A stretch of DNA of 64,000 bases from contig PJEW03000013.1 in assembly GCA_002900995.3 (NCBI GenBank), positions 568,208 through 632,207 of the forward strand, given 5' to 3'. Positions 33,186 through 44,244 of the stretch are shown piece after piece. A model generated the notes under the pieces. The model did no database searches, was not told the origin of the DNA, and was given only the letters and a program-made list of their open reading frames with translations. Both the position numbers and the translations under genes were made by a program. This DNA comes from Ganoderma boninense. Lineage: Eukaryota > Basidiomycota > Agaricomycetes > Polyporales > Polyporaceae. Each line of letters begins with the position of its first letter. Within the stretch, counting starts at the first letter, position 1.

Positions 33186-33240
33186 TCGATTTTCGAATGT
33201 GAACGTTCGAACATCGCGGGGTGTCGTTCTGCTCGGATAA

Positions 33241-33891
33241 ACTGCTATACAAAATTCTGAGTAGACAGAGTTAACTCACATTTGCACTGTTTGACGGCTC
33301 ATATTTTTCTGATTCATGACCGCTGTAATTGGTTTGCTGTTCAGCATCGTACTCAGTAGCATTATGGCAGACTCTTTGTGTCAGATTGTTTGTCTGACTT
33401 ATTACCAATTTGACGCTTCTTACTGTGCTGGTCTCGCACTCGATGGCGTCACGCACGACTATCTCTTAAAAATCCTTCGTTATTCTGCACCTTCGCATTA
33501 CATACACGTGTGGCAATCGCAGCGGGCCTTCGAAACAAAGTGTAGAAAAACATGATGAGCGGTCAGTACACACCTTGGGTTCGATTGGACGGCAAGACGT
33601 GGATGTCGTGCGTAATTGAAGGAGTCTGGGGATGCTTCGGATTGGAGGCGACCGAACGTGGCATACACTTGGTCTGGGTTACCTGTTGTACGCGCAAGCA
33701 GTTGTCGTGGGTGGTGGGTGGTCTGAGTCGGTGCGTCAGTTTTCGAAGGAGGGTTACGTGGGTACTCACAAGTCGACAGGTATGTCGTTGTACCGAGCAG
33801 TCTTGAATGGTATAGTTCTGGCGATGCGCGAGCGTGGCGGTTATGCTAGTGCGACGACACAGCTGCTTGCTGATATGTACGGATGCAGCTA
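33241..33891. other. No gene recognised
   Basis: Region 5' of the 30.5-33.2 kb gene (which is on the minus strand), probably including its promoter. No coding sequence could be supported. Confidence 0.4.
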
Positions 33892-35014
33892 CACCGGGTC
33901 AGAACCGCGGTGAGCGGTGTTGCTGGGGTGGTACTTGGACGGGATGCGATAACCGATTAGCTTTGCGTACTTCATATGTTACTTACGAAATGTGTGCTGG
34001 GGTCGTGATCGCATCCCCTCGGCAATTTGGGGCAAACCGACTCTTCCTCGATACGCTGGGCAGGATGTGATGGTGAATGCTCATGACGTACCTTGGGTTC
34101 GTTTGGCCGATAGTGAGATGCACTGAGGAGGACGCCGTATCTGACGATGAGAGGTTATTAGTTGAGAATGAGCGGGGTAGCCGCTTGGTATCTTTGCGTG
34201 AGGCACGCACCTGGCGTTCTTGAAGGTGCTCGGGCTTCGAGCGTCAGGGATCGTCAGACGGTTACCTGGGTTACCGACAGGACGAATGAGGGGGGACGGG
34301 CGTTCGGACCGAGAGTGAGCGTGGCGGTTAGGCTTGTGAGACGGGACTTGTTCTCGATTGCTTGTGGCACATACCTGGTGTCCTTGTTCGTGTTCGCGCT
34401 TCGTGCGTCTGGTTCGTCTGATGGTTCCGTGGGCTACCGACTGGACGAATGACGGGGAGGTTTGTGGCACTGAGCTGTCTTGAAGGTACGAGCGCGGACC
34501 AAGTACGAGCGTGGTGGTTAAGCTAGAGCGACGAGATCGGTGCTAGACGAGATGTCGGGATGGTACTGCACCGGGTCAGAACCGCGGTGAGCAAGGTGAA
34601 TGTTGGGTGGAGGGAGGGCCTGGCGAATGCGATGAGCATTGCCGCCTTCTGTTGTTTGTTGATGTTTGTTTGGCTCGAGTGGCTGTGTCAATGGGCGCTT
34701 CGGACTTCGACGAAATTTGGACGGCCCTCTCCCCACTGCATGCTCCCTCCTGCCTCCCACCATGGTCAACGCCCCCCGTCTCCCTCCTCTGTGTTCCTCT
34801 CCTTGGGTTGATACTAGGTTCCAACCTCTCGACAAATCTCTTCTTTCGTGATGTGCCGGATCACAGTGCCTGTTGTTTCGAGCGGTCGTATTGCGTTACT
34901 GACATGTTTCTTTTGTCGGTCTAGGTTCTTACACTCTCCACTTGCTGACCGCGGTTCTGACCCGGTCTAGCTTATTCTCCTTCCTTCTCAATTGACCGCG
35001 GTCCTGACCCGGTT
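33892..35014. repeat. Repeat island with four copies of a 24-bp motif
   Basis: The motif CACCGGGTCAGAACCGCGG (then TGAGC) occurs at 33,892-33,915 (+), 34,569-34,592 (+), 34,944-34,967 (-) and 34,991-35,014 (-). The plus copies are on the left and the minus copies on the right, so they look like nested inverted termini. Between them are diverged direct repeats: GAGCGTGG(C/T)GGTTA near 33,830, 34,318 and 34,508, and a GACGAATGA segment near 34,282 and 34,445. No coding sequence is supported. Confidence 0.7.
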
Positions 35015-35204
35015 AATTTGATTACCCCTTCCTACTCGGTCTTGAACGTTTGCACCCTCCCAGCAAGAGGAGAACATTCGTCGGCGAACTTCACGTTTAA
35101 TTACATCCCATTATGGTTGCCGTCCGTCTTTCAATTAATGGAATTAGCTATGTCTGGTAAGTACTAAGAGCTTACGCGCGGGAACGTTGAATTTCCAGTG
35201 TGGT

Positions 35205-35700
35205 TCTACACGTAGTAGCCGTACTCAATTCTAAAATGCCCAAACGGAGACCCATCAAGACAGCCCCATAAAAGGGAAGCCCTTGACAGACGTGATGGGA
35301 AGAGTCGTCGCAGATATAGCCCCTAGTTCAGGGTTTCAAGGCAAGGTAGTTGGCGGAGTCTGAAGCCGACTTGTTCTCCAAGGATAAAGCGGCAACTCTT
35401 TAGGTACGTTAGTCTTCAAATATCTCGGTTTGAGCTTGTAATACCTATATACAAGACCTTGTGCCCTAAAAACGATGCTCGGAGGCGAAAGAATCGTAAG
35501 CTGTTCATGGAGGCTGAAGGTCAGTAAAACTCCGCACTCTATACTATTCGCAAACCCGGGATTAGGGTCTGTATCTGACCATTCCCCTCCCATCGCGTCT
35601 GTCAAGGGCTTCCCTTTTACGGGCATGTCCTGGTGGCACTTCGTTTGGGAATTTTAGAATTGAGTACGGCTAGTGCCCTACGTAGATCCACGGTAGAACC
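35205..35700. repeat. Imperfect fold-back element
   Basis: Left arm (about 35,205-35,312) reads GTGGTTCTAC..., GCCGTACTCAATTCTAAAAT, CCCAAACG, TAAAAGGGAAGCCCTTGACA, GACG.GATGGGA. The right arm (about 35,590-35,700) is its reverse complement with indels. The spacer of about 280 bp has no convincing ORF. Confidence 0.7.
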
Positions 35701-35861
35701 ACGATGTATGGAGCGTAGTGTTGTAGCGAGATTCGTAGTGCGCTTAGAGAAGTAAGCGAGAAATTTCTTTAAGCGATCTACGTAGCGTGTGTGGTGTGGA
35801 TGTAGTTGCCGAAGCGCCCCTCGGCTCCAGGGCTTCCAGCGCTCCGCCATCTGTACTTATT

Positions 35862-36420
35862 TAGTACCGCTCAGACCTGGCGGATTTTTGGAGGCGCCCG
35901 GATTTTGGTGCAGTCGGATTTTGAGATGTAGATCGGCGGCGCCGTCACAGCTGTCTCCGGCAGCCCATTTACGAATCGGCACAGCTATCGGCACTCACGA
36001 TGCTTCGTAGCGACTGGGGGCAAGTTACGGCTATGCTCTCACCAAGCATCTCTCGCTATTGAAATTCAATGTTTGTAACCTACCGCCGTGACAACCTGGA
36101 CATACTTAGTACTCTTTTATCGCGCACGTCAACCTCGGATTCATAGGGAGAGATGCCTGCAAACCTGCGCAGATGTCGAAGACCGAGCTCGCAAATCTAA
36201 TGAAGACGTTCGAGACCCAGGCCTTCATGGAGGGCGCGAGGCGGTGGGAAGGCCTGAGGCCTCTGAGGCCTTGTGGGCGTTGTCGACAAGAGAGCCGCCA
36301 TCAAGTATGAACGCTGCATTGCCGGAGACAGCTGTGACGGCGCCGCCGATCTACATCTCAAAATCCGACTGCACCAAAATCCGGGCGCCTCCAAAAATCC
36401 GCCAGGTCTGAGCGGTACTA
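35862..36420. mobile_element. 559-bp TIR element (MITE) with about 100-bp termini
   Basis: The left terminus (35,862-35,965) begins TAGTACCGCTCAGACCTGGC and continues GGATTTTTGGAGGCGC, GGTGCAGTCGGATTTTGAGA and GGCGGCGCCGTCACAGCTGT. The right terminus (36,319-36,420) is the near-perfect reverse complement. No transposase inside. Ends read TA|GTACCGC...GCGGTAC|TA, consistent with insertion at a TA dinucleotide (Tc1/mariner-type), though two bases are weak evidence. High arm identity suggests recent activity or conversion. Confidence 0.8.
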
Positions 36421-36440
36421 CTATTGGTGGCCTGCCCGAC

Positions 36441-39024
36441 ATGGATCCTCGCCGTTCCGCCTCGTCCCCCCGCCACCATCCTCGTACAGCGCAGGCAGCT
36501 CGTTCGGGAGGTGACGAGTGGGAGTTGGTTGATCCGGTACGTATGCTGTTCTTGTTACTTATCATTGTATTGGCTTATTCAAATGTCGGCCGGATGGCTA
36601 GTGACAGGTGGTCCGCTGGCGCGTACTGACACCTTGGGGGGCTGTTCAGTTTCCATTCCGCGTAAGCACTGTGTTCCTGGACTGTTCCCTGCTATCTTTG
36701 CTGACATGCTGTGCGGCTTGACAGGTAGTATGTCGCGTTCAGTCTCGCGATCTTTGCTCGCTGGGAAGCCAGGGTGCACCCTATGCAGCAAGGCATTACG
36801 CTCGGACACTTGCCAGCGGAACCGATGTCGGCCGTGTTGCGCGCAGGACCCCTCGTACGTGTGCGGCAATGCATACCACAACAAATGCCGGTCCGAACTG
36901 GCCTCTTTCGCCTCTGCCTCCGGCTCTGCTCCTGCTGCGCCTCCTTCTGCGCCTGCCCCTTCTACTGCGGTCCAGACCACCTCTGCTTCCCCGACTCCTG
37001 CGACACCTACACTCACTTCCCCGCAATCTACCCCTTCTAATGCACGACCGCCTGCCAATCCAACGTCGTCAACGTATGCGGATCCCCTGCATCCTTTATG
37101 GACACACAACAATGCACTGGGGGCTGCTATCTTGCAAGCACACGATGAGCAGCGGGTTATAGCAGCAGCTGTCAAGGGGAGAGGGCGGGAGGAACGAGAT
37201 ATGGTGCTCCAGAAGACAGTTGACATACAGCTTTGGGTTGAGGTATGTGGGTGGCTGGTATCCCGCCTTCCAACCTCTGCTCACACTTTGCTGTTGTAGC
37301 CTTCATTACCTCCTCGCGATATATCTGAATACATCGACAGCTACCCTGTCCTCACGATCACATCCATTCCATCAGTTTTACGCCATCTCCCTCCCGACGC
37401 TGGAACAGTTGCTGTCTGGAATAGGGCGAAGGGGAAGTGGCAGGAGCGCGAGGTGGGGAGTCCGATTGCGCTGCAGGAGAATGAGCGGGAGATCTTCATT
37501 CGGGTGGTGGGGCTGTCTGATTTGGACTGCGTCGACCTTCCTCTTGTCATCCAGGCAGCGGCTTTGGCACCAAAGCGACCACGGTCGCCCAGTTCACATG
37601 CGTACCTTATGTCCACCTCGTCCCCTGCGAAGCGTGTACGATCTGTCAACATCGCTGCTGCTCCTTCCGACCTTCTCCCATCCCCATCTTCCATGACTGC
37701 CTCACCACCATCCTCCACGACTGTCTCAACCCAACTGGACCCTTCTTCCCCTTCCCAATTTCCCAATCTACCACGCAAAGCTGTCAAGCAGGGACCCTTC
37801 ATCGGCCTTCTCGGAGCACCGACATTCACTTCAGTTCCTCTTGCGCAGCGCTCCTTTCCAGCAAAGTTTTCCTTCGCCGAAGTTGTCTGGTATCTTCGTC
37901 GCATCGATGAGCTCATTAGCAAGGGAGGCATGAAGCAGACTACAGCCAATGCATCCCTTACAGCACAGCTCGGTATCGCATGCTGCGATAGCAACCTCGG
38001 GAAGATCAAGGGCGATCTTCGGGATGGCAGTCACGACTGGCGGCAGTTTATGGCCTTGTCGCCAACCTTTGGTGGAAGCTGGGGCGAGTATCGGGCTGCC
38101 CTCAAAAAGGGTTTATCTGAGGGACCCACTGAGGTTGTCTGGACAAGTTTTCCATTTGAGGAGGACGACCAGGATGGCAAGTTGTCTTCTCTACAGTCAC
38201 CCTGGTCATAGTTTAACTCAATGTTTCCATGCAGCAGGCAATCTTTCAGCACAACTATTGCAGTTCACTTTTGCACCTGATGGTTCTCATGTCGCTACTG
38301 GCTCAAACAGGTATGTCATACATTGAAGTGTTTTGTGAATGTGCTATAGTACTAAATGGATACTGATAGTGCGACTTCTATATATTACTCTGGTGGCGAT
38401 AGTATCGCTTCCAGCGACATCGCATACTCAGGATCTGGGCCTTCTATCGCTGGCAGGGACAATGTCGCTTTATATGGTGGGGCCACAGCGATTCAACCAT
38501 CCAGCGATCCATCGTGCTATTCCGGCACCATGCCATCTAGCTCCAGTGGTGTGCCTGTGCCATGTAGCTCAGGCGAAATCTCATCGTGCATGACTGATGA
38601 TGTAAACCTCAAAGATATGCCGATCCTTGACGAGCCTGTCTGGAGTTTTCCTACGATGTCTGGTGGCCTGCCCTTCATATTTTGTGAAGGTGACACCACC
38701 CAATTTTTTCTGCTGCAGGAGCCTAACCAGGACATTGTCGTTGGTGTGGCCGACTGTGCTGGTGACCAAGGTGTTTTACCTGAACCTCCACAGCCTGGCC
38801 AAGGCTTCATGACTGATACTGGTAACCATATCTCGCCAGACTCAGCATTTCCTCCATCACCATCTAGCGCCACCCACACACTTCCAGTTGTTGCAGGCGA
38901 TACTGATATATTTAGTACTTGTGACTTACTTTCAGGAGGGGCTAGCCCCTCCAGTGCGATACCTGCTGTCAGCTCATGGAGCTCATTGAATGGTGCTCTT
39001 GCTTTCTCACAAATACAACTCTGA
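36441..39024 (+). CDS. Orphan Cys-cluster protein, six exons, about 758 aa
   Basis: Exons 36,441-36,540, 36,608-36,661, 36,725-37,242, 37,300-38,176, 38,238-38,310 and 38,370-39,024 join in phase (2,277 nt). The intron after 38,176 starts GCAAGT, a GC-AG intron; other introns are GT-AG. Near residue 65 is a dense Cys/His cluster GCTLCSKALRSDTC...CRPCCAQ...C...HNKC, likely zinc-binding. A Pro/Ser/Thr linker follows, then a conserved-looking stretch (DISEYIDSYPVLTITSIPS; GTVAVWNRAKGKWQE), a helical part (FAEVVWYLRRIDELISKGGM; DWRQFMALSPTFGGSW) and a Ser/Asp-rich tail. Family and function not recognised. The start codon is 21 bp after the end of the MITE. An alternative last exon in another frame (to 38,593) is less plausible. 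Confidence 0.62.
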
Positions 39025-39044
39025 ACATATATTTACCTATCCAC

Positions 39045-39119
39045 TCTCTAATAGTACAATACATACTTATGTCCAACACACTCTCTAATAGTACAATACA
39101 TACTTATGTCCAACACACA
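39045..39119 (+). repeat. Two 37-bp tandem copies after the Cys-cluster gene
   Basis: CTCTCTAATAGTACAATACA followed by TACTTATGTCCAACACA occurs twice in direct succession with almost no difference, in the presumed 3' untranslated region. Confidence 0.75.
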
Positions 39120-39639
39120 ATTAATCGTACCGTCATGTAGCCATACATCCATCGCCTCAACTGGTCAGTGGGTAGCTCAATCAATGAGGTGTATGGGGCG
39201 AGCTCTTGAGGCTTTGACCCCGATCGTGAATGTGTGAAGTCGACCCCCAGTCGACGAGGGCGAGCTGCCAGATAATCCCCTGGAAAACGAGCCTGAGCCC
39301 AACTAGCCATGCCAAAGAGGGCCCAAGCATTGTGTGACCACATGTCCTGCTCCAACTTCAGCGAAGTGTCCACCTACAGCGGCATGACTGACCAATAACA
39401 TATCCGACATCCGAAGGATCTCTACCTACTGGCGACAAACCAAAACCAGGTGCTGATCTCCGTTTCGCCCCCCATGCGAGGTCAGGCTCAGATATGCTAC
39501 GACGACAAAACCCCACCATGCAAGAGGGGTGTCGTTTACCAAAGCCCGCCACATAGGCGCATAGGACGCTGCTGGCGTACTCGGGGAAGGGGGTAGTGCA
39601 TTCCTAACTGGCATCGGCAGAGGTCAGGTCGGGGTCTGA

Positions 39640-40090
39640 GAGGAGTCGAGCCGGGACTTGCTACCTTGTAGCCTTGGTGGCTGTAAACTTGACGAGCTCG
39701 AAACCAAACATTTGCAGGAGGAACACGAGAGCAGCGGGGGCTGAAGATGTGTCGATGCAGCGAGAACACGTAGTGCAGGTTCCTGGCGAGTGTGCTCGCA
39801 GTCGTCGAGTTCGCCGCAGGGTGCTTGCCGACCGCGAGAACGGAGGCGCGCGGCGCGCGGCGCGCTGAGGAACGGGACGCCCGCCTCGTAGCCGGTGCCC
39901 AGGATGGGCGCATCGACCTCGTGCAGCGCGCTGCTGTCCTCGAAGACGAACGAGGTGCGGTTGAAGTGCGCGATCCGGGTTGCGCCGGACAAGCGCGAGA
40001 CCAGAAAGAGGGGCAAATGGCAGCCGATCCGTGAGGAGGTGGGGACGGACGCGCGAAGGGTATTGGCGATCATGGAAGCGAAAGAGAAGA
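39640..40090 (-). pseudogene. Fragment of a flavin-containing monooxygenase
   Basis: Minus-strand reading near 40,075-39,865 gives a Rossmann-type end (HFNRTSFVFEDSSALHEVDA then PILGTGYEAGVPFLS); GTGY is the FMO-type motif near the NADPH domain. After a frame change, STLARNLHYVFSLHRHIFS continues the same protein type near 39,800-39,745. Only about 130 residues of a roughly 500-residue enzyme remain, lying directly against kinase debris. Family-level assignment only. Confidence 0.5.
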
Positions 40091-40242
40091 AACTGCCAGA
40101 CCTGGTCGCGAGACCATGTCCAAACCGCCGCAGACCTTCAGCTTCCCTTCTGTACTTGCACAAGTGGGGGAGACTCTTGATCTCGACCTCGGGATCCTCC
40201 CAAGCAGCGAGGGGAACATTTTCTGTATGTCCACAGGGGTGC

Positions 40243-41062
40243 CCCCGGTCGCGGAAGAGCTTGCGAAGGTAGGAGTAGTCTGGCTTGTCGCTGAACCGAG
40301 CGCGCAGGTGTAGTGAAGGAATACGCCGAACTCGTTGGGGGAAACTGCGGCGCAGGAGACCAGTGGGCATGGCCGTCTCCTTCTCCACGATCTGGTCGTA
40401 TTTCTGTGTCTGGTGATGGCCTTAAAACCTTGTCACAGGAGAGAGCCGCAGAGGAAGTACATGAAAATGTAGGCAAATGGTTCCAGATCGCCGCGAAGAG
40501 CCTGCTCAACGCCCAAGTGGGTGTTGATGGATGTGTAACGAGCTGTGCCCGCCAAGTTCTTGTTCTCGCGGTACAGGATGCACAGTGGATGAAGTTGCGC
40601 GAGTGGATGTATCCGATCCGGGAAATCTAACAAGACATGGCGTTGCGACGATCAGATAAACATTCTTAACGCAAAACAGACAAAATAGAACATGCTTACC
40701 AGCTGATCAGCGCGGAGGACAGTCTTGAGGCCGAACTTGCGATAGCAGAAGTTGAACAGGCCCTCAAGAGAGGGGCCGAGGAGATCACGACCATCGCATT
40801 GCAGTCGCACTCGGTGCCGAACCAACAGATGAAGGGGACGCCGATGCCGCCAGCGAGGGTCTTGTAGACCTTGGACTCGTAACTCGAGCTGGGGGTGCTT
40901 GGTCTTGACTGGCTCGAGCTTGGTAGCGACCTCCTCACCTGAGATGGCGTTGATTCCCAGGCAGATATCACCTGCAAAATAAAGTGAGGAACAGATCGCG
41001 CATATAAGACGATGGCCACGAACCGAATGAGCCCAAACCAATCTTCTTTCCCAGCCTGTACC
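40243..41062 (-). pseudogene. Casein kinase I, dead copy A
   Basis: On the minus strand: KKIGLGSFG (glycine loop; an intron follows), [64 protein letters not shown], then [51 protein letters not shown] and DKPDYSYLRKLFRD. These are CK1 blocks in the right order. The segment with the catalytic HRDxKPxN loop and the DFG motif is deleted, and several one-base frame changes are needed. It is not a working kinase. Confidence 0.75.
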
Positions 41063-41264
41063 TTCCACCTACACGGAGGTCGAGCCGGTGCGAAGACAAA
41101 TCTGCCATCGATAGAGCGAGGTGCGCGGCATGACAGATGGAACAAGTAGAGGGAGATGTTTAAGAAGAGGGGGCTGCAAAGTCGAGGGTGAGACGCATTG
41201 AATATCGGTCAGACACTGACGACGATCATGCCCACCTTGGTCCCTTCCTCGGGCTAGCAAATGT

Positions 41265-41281
41265 GGGGGGGGGGGGGGGGG
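41265..41281 (+). repeat. 17-G homopolymer
   Basis: Uninterrupted run of 17 G, between the two kinase copies. Such a run can form a G-quadruplex and is error-prone in sequencing. Confidence 0.9.
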
Positions 41282-41850
41282 TTCGTTCGTGACCACGACA
41301 TGCATCTTGCCTTCCATCGCTGCCTTGGTCACGTTGATGTGGCGGGCAGCACCTTCTCAAGAGCCACCTGCGAAGAGCTAGATCGAGACGTGGCTGCCAG
41401 GGTGCGCGCGTCGCGGAGGACTCCGAAGGAGCTTGAAGTATGTGTTTTGAAACAGGAAGCCTCCGTGGTTGATGTCCATGGGGGGACAAATGAAGAACAG
41501 CGCTGCGTAGCGGAACAGAGTGAGTGGGTGGGTCGGCAGAAGCCAAAAAGGACAGCCGTGGGTGGTCAAGTGGGCGTGCCAGTACGTACCTGGATTGAAG
41601 ACTCCACACTCTATGCCCCAACCTGCTGTCTGACCTTCGCCTTCGGTAGAACCCAAGTTCGAACAGCAATGCCGGCGGATGGGACACTGTTGAGGGTGGG
41701 ATCGAACGCAAGAGCTGTGGTGGCGCGAAGTCGGGGTCTGGCTGTGGGGCACCGGCTGCGGCGGACGACGCGGGTGTAGCGCGGTCGTAACGAGGAGAGA
41801 GGTTGCCGGACCCACTGCAGGCACAAGAGCGCGGTGGTGTTGAGAGACGG
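41282..41850 (-). other. Gene debris between the kinase copies
   Basis: Minus-strand segments such as NVTKAAMEGKMHVVVTNE and MDINHGGFLFQNTYFKLL look like remnants of a real enzyme, but they are scattered over frames and the family was not identified. Confidence 0.3.
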
Positions 41851-41854
41851 TACG

Positions 41855-42067
41855 GGAGTGGGTGTTGATGGACGTGTAACGAGCTGTACCCGTCAAGTTC
41901 TTGTTCTCGCGGTACGTGATGTGCAAGTGAGTCTTCGGGTCGAGATGGTGTTGATTCCGAGGTAAATAGCACCTGCAAAACAAGGTAAGGAACAGATGGC
42001 GCATTCAAGACGGTGATCACGCACCAAATGACCCCGAACCAATCTTCTTCCACAGCTTGTACTTTCC
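41855..42067 (-). pseudogene. Casein kinase I, dead copy B (internal deletion)
   Basis: A second CK1 fragment on the same strand: YKLWKKIGSGSFG near 42,065-42,030, an intron, YLGINTI, then directly [19 protein letters not shown] near 41,925-41,855. Everything between the N-lobe start and the activation segment is missing. The intron and flanks resemble copy A (both have GCGC...ATCTGTTCCT), so the two share an ancestor and were duplicated locally or inserted separately. Confidence 0.72.
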
Positions 42068-42557
42068 ACCTACACGGAGGTCGCGTGGTGTATTCGTAGA
42101 CTTGCGGCCAAGGATAGAGGCTCTGAGAAAGTTGGATTGTGGGAGATGGTGGGGGGAGGGAAGAAGGTGGCGGCAGCAGCAAGCCAGCGTGTGCACGTGG
42201 CAACACAGGCAGCTTCAGCGCGTGCAATACGCACTGCAAGGGCGCGGGGGCCACTGGTCAGCCAAGTGGAACCCCACTGCCAGCTACAGCGCGTACGGCG
42301 GCGCCGAGACAACTGGCCGTGCACCACCCCACACGCAGCACTGCGGTAAGTTTGCAAGCTGCAGCTCGGGAGGTCAGTGATAGCTTACATAATGCAATAC
42401 GGCGCGCGCCACTCTGGCATACTTAGCCAGCTCGGAACAGGAACACTGCACTATTGTCAATCGAATAAGCCATTCGCCTCAATGTAAGTCGATTGAAATA
42501 GAGATAAACCGTTGTCGTACATACTGACAAAGTCAACTATCTTCTTTCCAGCTCCTG
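42068..42557. other. No gene recognised; upstream region of the dioxygenase-like gene
   Basis: No coding signal above chance. The final 100 bp contain the likely promoter of the 42,558 gene. Confidence 0.4.
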
Positions 42558-44161
42558 ATGGCCCGCAAGAAATCGACACGCGCGAAGGCCTCCCGCGCTG
42601 GTACCTTGCGCACGCTGGTGAACAGGCTCGCGCGCGAAGACGATGCTGTCGCTTTACTCCGCACAGCAGCCAACGTACACAATCGCCTGTTGTTCATCAA
42701 CCTCGTTATCGCTTTAGCCACCGAACTACACCTCCCGGACCTTCCCAAGTCCGGAGATCTCTTCGCCGAGATTGTGAGATGGGTAATCCAAAACCCTTCC
42801 CAATGCCCACGGAATGTTCGCGACGCTATCATTATATTCCAAGACGAACGCCAGAAAAACCGCAAGTTCCACCGATTGCTTGTCGACAGACTGGGTCTCA
42901 ACCGCTCCTCTGGGCAGTCGTGGGTTGAACATCTACCACGACACTCGCTCGCACGGCTTGCAGTCCCATATCCCCCACTTGGCCACTTTGTCAGTGAAAG
43001 CCCCGAGATTGCTACGAAGTGGGAGCAGCGTCTTCTTAGAGACCCCCAGCCAGACCCTCGGCAGGCACGACGTCCGATCCACCCTCTCGATGCTGGTAAA
43101 TTACAGCTTGAAGTGCCTTCCGACGAGAGCTGTGTGATCGTCGACGAGGCTGACAGTTCGATTGTGGCGATCGTGCTCCGGGGCGTCGTCCAGGAAGACG
43201 ACCAGCTGCAGGCAGAGTTCTTGTCATGGGCAGTGGAGACAATACAGAATGGAATTACAGGCCGGCGTTCAATCAGGGTAAGCTCGGCAATTGTATCAAG
43301 ATTGTGCCAATAATTAAAGTCCTTTGTAGCGTGAAGACCCAGGAACGATGGTACAGATGGGGTATTCAGCAGGAGCCCGCTCGAAGCCATCCTTCGGTTG
43401 GGTGCGCAACCTCGAACGCAAGAACGAGTTAACACCTGAATTTCTTGCATCTGCCGACTACCAGACGAGCTGCCTTTTCGCTCTCGCATGGAACATCTGC
43501 CGTGCTCAGCTACCAAAGGAGGTTATGGATGAATGGGTGAAATGGGTTGAAGGTTCCCAGCTGCCACGTATGGATGCAGGAGTTCATATGACTGGCACCC
43601 ATGGCGATTACCACATCCGCATTGGTGAACATACAACTACATTTCACAATGCTGAGCTTGCACCTCCAACTGGGCTATTGAACCAAAACTATGCAAGGTC
43701 TGCACTATTTATTTTAAAGCCTATTTGCATACTGAGCAGTGCAACACAGAGCAATGCATTTTGAGCACCAGCCCCACCCCTATGCTCTCCAATGGATTCT
43801 TGGGCGTTCACATTCAGCTGACCAAGGTTCCCATTTTTACATTGGCTCATATGCTGCTAAGATTGTCCTTTCACAAGATACACTTATTGTGTGGCGCCCT
43901 GCTGACATTCATGGAACCAGTCTGGCAAACTACTCTCCCTATGACCCATTCCCTGCATTTCAACAGCTAGGTATTGCTATTGTTACACCTCCCCGGCTCA
44001 ACTCTGTGTATCAGCGTTATGTTACCACATTTCCATCTCTAGATCCCCCAACACAGCCTGTTCCATTTAGCAAGCGCTGGACTGAGGAGGATAATGCAGC
44101 AAAAGCTGCTGCTGAGGTTTTAATTGAAGAGATGGTTAGAGGCATAGTTGAACACTTGTAA
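42558..44161 (+). CDS. TET/JBP-like 2-oxoglutarate/Fe(II) dioxygenase candidate
   Basis: Exons 42,558-43,277, 43,330-43,697 and 43,750-44,161 join in phase (1,500 nt, 499 aa) with no lesion. The N-terminus is basic (MARKKSTRAKASRAGTLRT); a helical region follows, then SADYQTSCLFALAWNICRAQ, LPKEVMDEWVKWVEG, and a C-terminal beta-rich part: HFEHQPHPYALQWILGRSHS, GSHFYIGSYAAKIVLSQDTL, IVWRPADIHGTSL and LGIAIVTPPRL. HFE (HxE), a later His in DIHGTS and the final strand fit a double-stranded beta-helix dioxygenase and resemble the TET/JBP-type proteins that fungi carry beside KDZ transposons. Such enzymes oxidise methyl groups on DNA bases; that role here is inference from family and context. It faces the KDZ gene tail-to-tail, 83 bp apart. 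Confidence 0.6.
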
Positions 44162-44244
44162 TTGTACTTGTATATTTACTATGAAAAATCAAACCACATA
44201 TAAAGCACACATTGATTGTAAGGGGAAAGGATAACATAATGGCA

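Noticed and set aside
33552..34924. Protein-coding interpretation of the repeat island
   Set aside because: Frames are short, on both strands, and do not share residues between the repeated copies.
39160..39240. tRNA-like D-arm sequence (GTGGGTAGCTCAATCAATGAGG)
   Set aside because: No B box, no anticodon arm and no acceptor pairing could be found around it.
39624..40388. Single 254-aa minus-strand protein
   Set aside because: It splices together FMO and CK1 debris by chance of frame; the two halves belong to unrelated families.
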